From Bactericera cockerelli (Eukaryota; Arthropoda; Insecta; Hemiptera; Triozidae), in NCBI GenBank assembly GCA_024516035.1, contig CM044961.1:10060094-10124093 (forward strand): a DNA stretch of 64,000 nt. The letters are read 5' to 3'. Below, piece after piece: positions 56,331 to 64,000 of the stretch. The notes below the pieces were generated by a model. That model saw only the letters and a list, made by a program, of their open reading frames with translations, had not been told where the DNA came from and ran no database searches. Numbering within the stretch: position 1 is the stretch's first letter; every line of letters starts with the position of its first letter. Position numbers and translations under genes: made by a program.

Positions 56331-58284
56331 TAAAGTGACACGGTGTAATATTTTCGTACGAGATGATAATTAATTGCACGTGGGACCGCCATATATCTTG
56401 CTATGCTAATCACTTAAATTGAAGGCGGACAGATCGCAGCAGCAACCAGAAGATCTTGAAGAAAACCGAAAAGTTGAGATAGTTATTCATGAATAGATAA
56501 CATATATGCTCCCAGTATACATTATTTTTATAAGCAGCTCTACAGGGTGTCCATAAAACGAATGGACTCACATGCATAGTTCATACCTGCCTCCAGCACT
56601 ATGCTATTTGTTTGCATTTATCTAGAGGTTGGGTGGAAGAGCTCGCATGGGTGAGAATCCCGCCGCATTAAAAAAGCTTGAAATTTTGGAAAAATCATAT
56701 ATAAACTCAACTTCCAGTGGAGCATGCTGCAATTTGTGTGACCAAAAGATTGGTTTCGTAAGTCTCTTTTTAACTCTCTTTAAAAATAACGATTAAAAAA
56801 TGTGTCTTTTTCTCCCCAGGATTAGCAGGCCTTTTAGATTACGTATGTTCAAATACAGGACTTAAATTGTAGGCCATGAATTGGGGGACCCTGAATGAAC
56901 ATATTAAACGGTTTTAAAAAATCATTTTAATGTCTGGCCAGTTATGTAGTTAGAATTTTTGTTGTTGTTTTCATGTTACCGTTATTGTTGTTGGTGTTGT
57001 TTTTGTTATTAATATTATTCATCTGAATACCTGCAACTCTTTATTAATAGTATCAAGTAGCTGTAGAGAATCAGCAAGAGGTTGCAAGTTACTGTTTCTA
57101 CATGGAAGTTCATTTCTCAAGTTCATCATAAATACAGCTTCCTCAAATAAAAGGAACGAAGAAAGTGTGTAGGATTTTTTTTCTTCTCTTTAGCATTCGG
57201 CCAGATGGGTATTATAAGACATTTTATTTCACCACTCTATCGGCGATGTTGATATTTTATCACCTAAAAAAATGCAGTCCTTGCTGCCAACGGAGCTCCA
57301 TAACATATTTTTCAACAAATCTAATTAGAAAACGCTGTCAACAAAAAGTCAGCGATCAAACTATGCAAAATGAAGGATCCACTAACAGCTTTCTTTCCCA
57401 CGAGAAACATTTTCAATTTTCTTCCAAAATAAAGATGTTCTCAAGCAGAGAAGTCTTCATCAAATTGGAATCCGTCAACAAAACCATTCCAGTGAGAACG
57501 GTCACACCAGAATCAAATTAATGATGCCTGAACGAGAGATGTGGATCTTTAATTGAGTTGTCAAAAACGAATCGTTAAATAAAAAGAGAAAAAGAGTAGA
57601 AGGACAAAAAATAAAAGAAGCACGCTAAGGAAAGGATCAAACATGTAAAGAAGAAGGTTCATTAAAGAGTATTAAAAATAATGAAAGAAAAAGAGGAAAA
57701 TAGGCTATAATGTGGAACATTAGGTGATGAACAAGAAAAAGATATGCCAAAAGAAAAAAGTATACACGGAGAAGAGGGAAAAGAAAAGAAGAACGATGAA
57801 AAGGAGAAATGAATGAAAAGAATAATAGAGATGAGAAGCAAAACATTGTACGGGATGTGAAATTAATAACACGACGAAAAAATGGTTTTCGGATTCTGTT
57901 GTGAGGCCACGTCGAGAAAAAAAGTTCCCATTCCAGATCCATTTTTTGTGTGTCGTGTTCAGTATTCTAATATCTTACCCCATGCTCTTTTTCTTTCCCC
58001 TCACAACAACCTCCGCGCAAGAAGTGAGGCAGGTTATTAATGTCGGCCGATTAATCATGGACGACATTCGACATGTAGAGTAATCAGTCTTGCACAGTTT
58101 GTCGAAACCGTTCCAGCGACCCAGTGGTGTGTCTGTTTATTTAGCAGAGTATGAATTCTATTAAAGTTTGCTGGTAAATAAATATTATACTTCTTGTATT
58201 ATTATTATTGAACAACTAATGAATAGGGAATAGATTTTTCACAGAAAATTCTATTCCCTCCGTACATGTGAGGCTGGTATGTCC

Positions 58285-58495
58285 GGCCCTACCCAAGCTT
58301 GGTGAGGTTAATGTGGGTAGCTGGTACGATCCCAGCGAATGGAGGGTAAAACCCCCGTCCTGTTCCAGGACGTTAAACCAAATAGAATCGTTGGCGTTAG
58401 GAAGGACATCCAGTCTAAAAAATGTGCCAAAACCGAACAACCTTAACCATGAGGTTGAACAACGTCGACCCTGCTTGCGGGATAAGACAGAGTAA
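58285..58495 (+). repeat. family E SINE, 5'-truncated tail
   Basis: TTGGTGAGGTTAATGTGGGT, AGCTGGTACGATCCCAGCGA, CAGGACGTTAAACCAAATAG, AATCGTTGGCGTTAGGAAGG, AACCATGAGGTTGAACAACG; a near copy of 10553-10770. Confidence 0.78.
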
Positions 58496-59254
58496 AAGAA
58501 GATTATTATTATTGAATATTTTATTAGAAGGAAAAATACCAACAAATAATGAAAACAAATAAATTATAAAATCTTTTCCACCCTTGTATAGATAGTATTA
58601 GAAGTTGCAAGAGGTTTCTTCGCTGGGTGGTGACCATCATCGTTCAGGACTACCTACTGTAAAATGTCACTTTATGATGAGCATCGTTTGACTGTAATAA
58701 TTATAGCAGTAGTAGCCATAAACCAAGCAGATTAGGTCTAAAGTTAGAATATTTGTTTGTTGACAAAAACTAAGCAATCTTTTACCTGAGTACGAATATA
58801 ATATGGCTGATCACTCAATTTTGAAATTGGAGAATCAAACATATCAGTTACTACATTTTATTTGATAAAATATTTTTTTAGTGTCACTAAATACGTAATT
58901 TTCATGTAATAATAAATACATAAATAAAATACGGCTATCAAGGTTTTTGTATGTGTTTGACTTAATAAGCCTACGACAGTGAAAGTATACTTTCTTCTGA
59001 CGCAAAGCTATGTATGTGTTCTCAAACAAAGCACCACTTCCTCCACCACTGACGCACTGCCTCGACACAAACGCACAACAGCTTCGGGAGAGCATTATTT
59101 TGATTAAAAAACGAAACTATACAGAAATAGAAAGCCAGGATAAATCCCTCCCGTCTGAAAACCTTGCAGACAAGGTAGGAAACACAAAGGAGAAACAGAA
59201 GGAATACCTTCCAGGATTAATGTCCTGCAATTAGTCCCCGTCGTACCTGGTCTA

Positions 59255-59479
59255 CGCAGGGATATTCGTTGATGTCTTTATTTTAATTTTGGAAGCTTCC
59301 AATTCCAAGGTGGGAATCCTCATGCCAGGATCCGTGTCCTTTGTTTCCAAGTCCCTCAGCAGGACGAACCATTTCGTCATCGTCACTACTGACTTCTTTC
59401 TCCTTCGGAGTCCTTCTTTGATTTTGATAAATTCGGCTTTTGTCTGCTCCAGAGAGTCACCTTCTATTATATGTTCATT
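59255..59479 (-). other. open segment with protein-like content, unidentified
   Basis: The - strand stays open for 75 codons between stops at 59480-59482 and 59252-59254. It reads EGDSLEQTKAEFIKIKEGL then RRRKKSVVTMTKWFVLLRDL, charged and of mixed codon use, unlike the compositional frames elsewhere. No domain is recognised and no full gene structure is seen. It may be a transposon remnant or chance. Confidence 0.2.
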
Positions 59480-60510
59480 TCAAATGTCAAGAATACCTGG
59501 ATGCTAGGAAATTGCATCATTCTTTTACTTCATTTGTTCCACTCTTTCTGACGGGTGATTTTTTACAATGCAATGTATTTGGTACTGTTGCTTTTGCAGG
59601 CATGGTTTACGTCTTCTTTGTTGTCTTGGAGACGGTTTGCTACTGTGCAATTTCCGTTGACAATACCTGTCGAGAGTGAAACACATTGTTAGATTGTGCA
59701 GAGTTATACTTTAGGAAAATTCACATAAATTATCATTTAGAATTAGGTAGATTTCATATTGACAGATTCGGCTTGTGTTCTGATCAAAATAAGTGTTATT
59801 GTTTATTCTTAAAAATAACTTTCATACACTCGTTCCATATCCCAGATCAGCTAATTTGTCTTTATATGGAATGAGATATTCTTAAAATTCTTTTTAAGAC
59901 ATTTTGCTTCGTCATACCATTATAAGTTACATTTAATGATTCCATACGTTTCAACTAACTCATTATTCATCACAGCAAACAAACGGGCAGACTAAAAGTC
60001 AACATGATTTAGATGAACTAAGCACACTCATCAAGTAAACAACAATAATCAATATTGTAAAAGTAAACAACTCAATAATCAATATTATAAACAAACATGG
60101 CGTAATGGCTTATGCAAAAACAATTAGTCATCTGATGCATTAGTTCCTGTCAGTCCTTGTCATTGGAACAGATCTTGTACCTACTTGATTTTATGTTGTA
60201 CCTATCTAATTATTGATGGAACCAATTTACCAATTGTATCTCAAGTAGAGGTGCTCTTCCTCCCGCCGCGCCGTACACAATTATTATACGTACAATTTCA
60301 AGACAGCTTAAAAGTACGTACAGATGTACAATTCTACGACTGCTTATGCCTAAACCATGATTTTTTGTAATCAATCGTACCAAAAATATTCCTATGACAT
60401 ATTAACCTGTCTGTTGCATGAGTTGTATACGATTATGTATGTTGTACCTGTTGATATACAGACATAGTATCTATTTTTATCCTTTGAAGTGTACTGGCAG
60501 CACCATGTAT

Positions 60511-61373
60511 TATACAGGGTGGGGCAAAAGTCTGGAAACCCCTGAATAACTTTCGATTGGCTTCTTCGGTAAAATTAAAATTTTGTACGGTAAACGGGGC
60601 TAATAAGACCTTCTTTTAGAGTGGAGTCGATGTTTGTTACCGGCCCCCATGTCGGGGCCAGGGGGGCCAACTTCATTTTTTTAAATACGAACCCCCACCT
60701 TGCGATACATTTTTAGAAAGGCCTTTAAATAAGAAATACATTGGTGCAAATTTTATTTTTTTAGTATTAACTCTTTGCAAATGGCGTCCAACTTTGTGTA
60801 TGCAGTAAAGTCTGAAAACCCCTGAATATCTTTCGAAATAGCTTTCTCAGTAAATTTAAAATTGTGTACGGTAATCCGTGGTAATTCGACCTTATATTAG
60901 AATGGGACAGATTTTTTTTTTACCGGCCCCCATGTCGGGGCCAGGGAGGCCAACTTCATTTTTTTAAATACGAAACCCCACCTTGCGATACATTTTTGGA
61001 AAGGTATAATTACCGTGCATAATTTTAAATTTACTGAGAAAGCCCTTTCAAAAGATATTCAGGGGTTTCCAGACTTTACTGCATACACAAACTTGGACGC
61101 CATTTGCAAACAGTTTATATTTAAAAAATAAAATTTGCACCAATGTATTTCTTATTTAAAGGCCTTTCTAAAAATGTATCGCAAGGTGGGGGTTCGTATT
61201 TAAAAAAATGAATTTGGCCCCCCTGGCCCCGACATGGGGGCCGGTAACAAACATCGACTCCACTCTAAAAGAAGGTCTTATTAGCCCGGTTTACCTAACA
61301 AAATTTTAATTTGACCGAAGAAGCCATTCGAAAGTTATTCAGGGGTTTCCAGACTTTTGCCCCACCCTGTATA
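60511..61373. mobile_element. foldback MITE 2 (TATACAGGGTGGGGC termini)
   Basis: TATACAGGGTGGGGCAAAAG at the left has its exact complement at the right end. The arms of about 380 bases match closely (GGAAACCCCTGAATAACTTT, CTTCTTTTAGAGTGGAGTCG, CCACCTTGCGATACATTTTT). The loop of about 100 bases holds a third copy of the CCGGCCCCCATGTCGGGGCC block. No transposase is encoded. TA boundaries fit a Tc1/mariner-type mechanism, which is inference. Confidence 0.9.
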
Positions 61374-61399
61374 CATAAATCGTATCATGTAAAATATAT

Positions 61400-61539
61400 T
61401 TTTACTTTCCTTATCTTATAATAAGGAAAGTATTGTATTCGTCGAAAATTTGACCTACCCAGTTTTTCACATTTCTGGACGAATCATGGCCTCAGGATAC
61501 CAAAAAAGTTGTTTTCAGCCATTGGTCCGTGCGTCTGTC

Positions 61540-61591
<52 letters not shown>

Positions 61592-62012
61592 CAGGATATC
61601 TCAAGAACGGTAAAAGCTAGAGACTTGAAATTTGGTACACAAATTAGTTTTATACACCAGACGAACCACGAAACTTTTGGTTGAAATCGGCCGCATTCTG
61701 CGGCCACAGGGCCGCAAATGCTAGCCGCAAGCGCCGCTTCTTTAAATTGGTTAAAGATACAAAATTTTTTAGAGAACAACATTTTCTTAGATTAAAAAAA
61801 TAATAGGGGTCTATCCTGATCATTTTTTCTATCCTGATCATTTCATCTATCCTGATCATTTCATCGTAGTTGGGGGTTGTGACATATCAAATTCAATGAT
61901 TTTGAAGTGCTGATTACGAACTTGGCATTGGTTTTTAGTTATCTGTTACCGTTGAGTCACCAGTGGCGGAATTCGACTCCTTTTTGGGGAATAAGGAAAG
62001 TCGTGTGTTGTT
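61400..62012. mobile_element. unclassified interspersed element with (GT)n
   Basis: Begins near CTTTCCTTATCTTATAATAA GGAAAG (a hairpin) and ends near GAATAAGGAAAGTCGTGTG, so ATAAGGAAAGT frames it. It contains (GT)n, the phrase AGAGACTTGAAATTTGGTAC, CGCATTCTGCGGCCACAGG and three copies of TATCCTGATCATTT. It resembles non-autonomous insect transposons, but I cannot name the class. Confidence 0.45.
61544..61589. repeat. (GT)n microsatellite
   Basis: About 22 GT units following CTGTCTGTCT. Confidence 0.97.
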
Positions 62013-62074
62013 TACACCAGATTTTTTTTCTCTCTGGAACACTAACCAACACATTTAAAAGTACCAAACTTTTT

Positions 62075-62264
62075 TTTTAATTTAGGCTTAACTTCGTAAA
62101 AGTCTATTTACCAACACGGGGGTGTTACCCTCCAATCGTAGGAAACTCACAAACCTGCTACCTACATTAACCTCACCCAGACTGGGTTGGGCCGGAATGG
62201 CAGCATCACGAAGTTTTGACCTCGCTGAACATTGCTTAACTTGGGTAATCTTACGAGAACCGGT
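62075..62264 (-). repeat. 5S-rRNA-derived SINE, family E, copy 3
   Basis: The - strand: ACCGGTTCTCGTAAGATTAC, CCAAGTTAAGCAATGTTCAG, CGAGGTCAAAACTTCGTGAT, GCTGCCATTCCGGCCCAACC, AGTCTGGGTGAGGTTAATGT. The head and body are in the same order as copies 1 and 2. Confidence 0.78.
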
Positions 62265-62804
62265 GATTTGTATAAGTATTCTTACAAATTCATAATGCAG
62301 TTTATCACACCTACTCCATTTACATCACTATACAGTAGTTGTAAAGTAAACTGTCTAAGTCTTAAGACAATACATATTTACATAATACAATATACTCATC
62401 TGATAGTTATGTTAAACAAATCCAAATAATGTACTACAACATAATAGTTAGGGAGGCATTGTAAACATGGAATAGTATGCACACGGAAAAGTCTGTGGAG
62501 TGTTGCAGACAAATACCGGAAAATATAAGTATACTATCATACTCTTAGCAGATTAATAGATAGGCAGGATCTAGTGAAGAAAATGTGGAGGAAGAACGAG
62601 TTTTTTTGGTAAGAAAAAAAAACAAAAAACAACAAGATTTGTTAAAGGAAAAATCAAACTATGGTAAAGTTGAGAAAAGTTCAAGTTAAAGAAAAGTAGG
62701 AGAAATCCGAAATTCATCCAGTTGGTTGGGTAGGTAGCATTAGAATCACGGTCAACTAGGGGCACCTACATAAGTATTCTGAAACTGTAGGTAAAACTGC
62801 ACCT

Positions 62805-62990
62805 ATTTTATTATTATTGAATACGTTATTAGAAGTACAAACAAAATAATAATGAAAACAAAGAAATTACGAAATGGATAATAATAAAAACAAGGAAAAA
62901 AGAAAATACATTAATACAATTCGTTGGAAGAGAATGCCGTTGGCATTAGCACCGCCCTTGATCAAGTTTTGTTCTGTTAATTTTAATTTC
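62805..62990. repeat. LINE-like end fragments
   Basis: ATTATTATTGAATACGTTAT plus TAGAAGTACAAACAAA matches 10795-10850. The next block, GGAAGAGAATGCCGTTGGCA, matches the region 29610-29670 in reverse. Two related fragments appear joined. Confidence 0.4.
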
Positions 62991-63182
62991 TATGTATGTA
63001 TATATTCTATGTTATTTGTAAATAAAACTTGATCCAACATGTTTAATAATTCGGTATTATTGGGGTTATTATCTATGGCAATCTCTTCCACCCAACCCTT
63101 TAGTTAGTTAAATAACTATCTTTCTTAGTTAAATGAATTTTCTACGTATTGCAAACCCAGCAAGTCCTGTAACATATTCCTC

Positions 63183-63630
63183 TATATAGGGTGGTCCAGA
63201 AAGTTTGCACCAAAATGATAGGGGTAATAAAAGAGACCATTTCCAACAAAAATATTCCCGGACATTCTCCTTTATTTTTTGTCGTTTTCAAAATGGCGGC
63301 CAAAACGTGTGTTTTTCAAATACGTGCGTTCAGAACCTTGACAGCCTAAATGAGCATGAACATTAAAACATTGAACGGGTTAGTTTAACTTATTTTAATT
63401 AAAATTTTATTCTCAATTCAAAAAAGCAATCCGTTTTTTTCTAGGTGGTACAGAAAAAATTAAAAAAATCAAAAGCCAAACCAAAGTCGGAATATTGAAA
63501 AACACACTTTTGGCCGCCATTTTGAAAACGACAAAAAATAAAGGAAAATGTCCGGGAATATTTTTGTTGGAAATGGTCTCTTTTATTACCCCTATCATTT
63601 TGGTGCAAACTTTCTGGACCACCCTGTATA
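63183..63630. mobile_element. foldback MITE 3 (TAYAGGGTGGTCCAGAAAG termini)
   Basis: The left end TATATAGGGTGGTCCAGAAA and the right end CTTTCTGGACCACCCTGTATA are inverted copies. The arms share CTTTATTTTTTGTCGTTTTC, AAAATGGCGGCCAAAA and GTGTGTTTTTCAA over about 140 bases each. The middle of about 160 bases is A/T-rich. It shares only the TACAGGGTGG terminus with MITE 2, so it is a different family. Confidence 0.88.
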
Positions 63631-63879
63631 CCGAGCACAAACTGCCGTACAAGTCTATTTACCAACGGAAAGAGTACACAACAAGCAAAACATGAACCAT
63701 AAGTATATAGAAACACAAACGAAACATACATAGAACCTAAGTACATACATAGCTATAGGAAAACACTTTGATGCACAACAATGGGGCGATAAATTATCCA
63801 ACTAAAAGAGCTTTAAAATTAACGTGTGGATAGGTTGGGAAACTTTAGATGCAGCCTTGGCCGGAGGGAAATTTGAGAA

Positions 63880-64000
63880 AGAGAAGTGGAAAAGGACGCA
63901 GAGAAAGTTGAGAAAGGGAGGAGAAGAACATTTGATAATAGGAGGGGAGGAGGAAATCTTAGAAGGAGAGAAGAAGGATTTTTGAAAATGGGAGAAGGAA
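63880..64000. repeat. purine-rich tract at the window edge
   Basis: GAGAAAG, GGAGGAGAAG and AAGGAGAG mixtures running off the end of the window. Confidence 0.85.

Larger units (their letters stand above)
54790..60510 (+). other. Antp intron, first 5.7 kb: mostly unique sequence
   Basis: Continues from the donor. It holds a pogo-like MITE fragment (54836-54960), a short (TATGTATTTATATCAGA)-type tandem (56215-56330), a tail of the family E SINE (58285-58495), TAAT-rich patches, and no recognisable exon. No homeobox coding sequence (WFQNRRMKWKK block) was found in any frame down to 64000. Confidence 0.7.

Noticed and set aside
54784..64000. Antp homeobox exon
   Set aside because: No frame shows the RQTYTRYQTLELEKEF or WFQNRRMKWKK blocks; the exon must be further downstream.

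Overview
The window is a gene-poor, AT-rich stretch of an arthropod, almost certainly insect, nuclear genome. It holds one protein-coding exon that I can recognise: the N-terminal exon of the Hox gene Antennapedia (Antp), 53929-54783 on the + strand. This exon has an insect-type MSSYFANSY start, the MPYPRFPPYDRM and VVYTSCKLQAAVG blocks, a His/Pro/Gln-rich linker and the YPWM hexapeptide, and it ends at a consensus splice donor. The homeobox exon is not seen in the 9.2 kb downstream, so the window stops inside that intron. The 53.9 kb upstream is a 5' intron of Antp, Hox intergenic DNA, or both. The base composition, very abundant (GA)n/(TC)n tracts and tRNA-derived SINEs would suit a large hemipteran genome such as a planthopper, but the species call is inference.

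The only intact RNA gene I can support is a tRNA-Arg(TCG) on the - strand at 47751-47823, with a perfect cloverleaf, A and B boxes and a T-run terminator. All other tRNA-like sequences are heads of SINEs. At least four recurring tRNA-derived families are present (called A, B, C and D here), plus several singletons. There is also a 5S-rRNA-derived SINE family (E) with three copies that keep 5S promoter sequence and several truncated tails.

Layout: 1-5.5 kb, SINEs, a 5S-SINE and a 38-bp tandem repeat. 5.87-8.78 kb, a striking minisatellite of about 27 copies with (GA)n spacers, split by an insertion. 9-18 kb, polypyrimidine/polypurine tracts and SINE copies. 19.5-20.1 kb, a foldback MITE. 26-30 kb, a small putative MITE, a 1.5-kb Helitron-like element with internal 149-bp repeats, and a 60-bp perfect palindrome. 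31-38 kb, dense SINEs, a 20-bp minisatellite, and a pogo-like MITE beside a 32-bp tandem array built from its own terminal sequence. 39-41 kb, a polypyrimidine block with a 122-bp duplication, and an undescribed-looking 0.83-kb element with inverted GATTCGGCCC motifs and a 45-bp minisatellite. 42-45 kb, microsatellites and a SINE cluster. 45-53.9 kb, mostly AT-rich unique sequence with the tRNA gene and a TAAT-rich candidate regulatory block. 53.9-54.8 kb, the Antp exon. 55-64 kb, Antp intron with two long-armed foldback elements (60.5-61.4 kb and 63.2-63.6 kb) and another interspersed repeat.

The genes do not form a pathway. The biological theme is a Hox locus whose non-coding DNA is heavily colonised by SINEs, foldback elements, Helitron DNA and satellites. 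Most long open reading frames in the window are translations of microsatellites or tandem repeats and are not annotated as genes.
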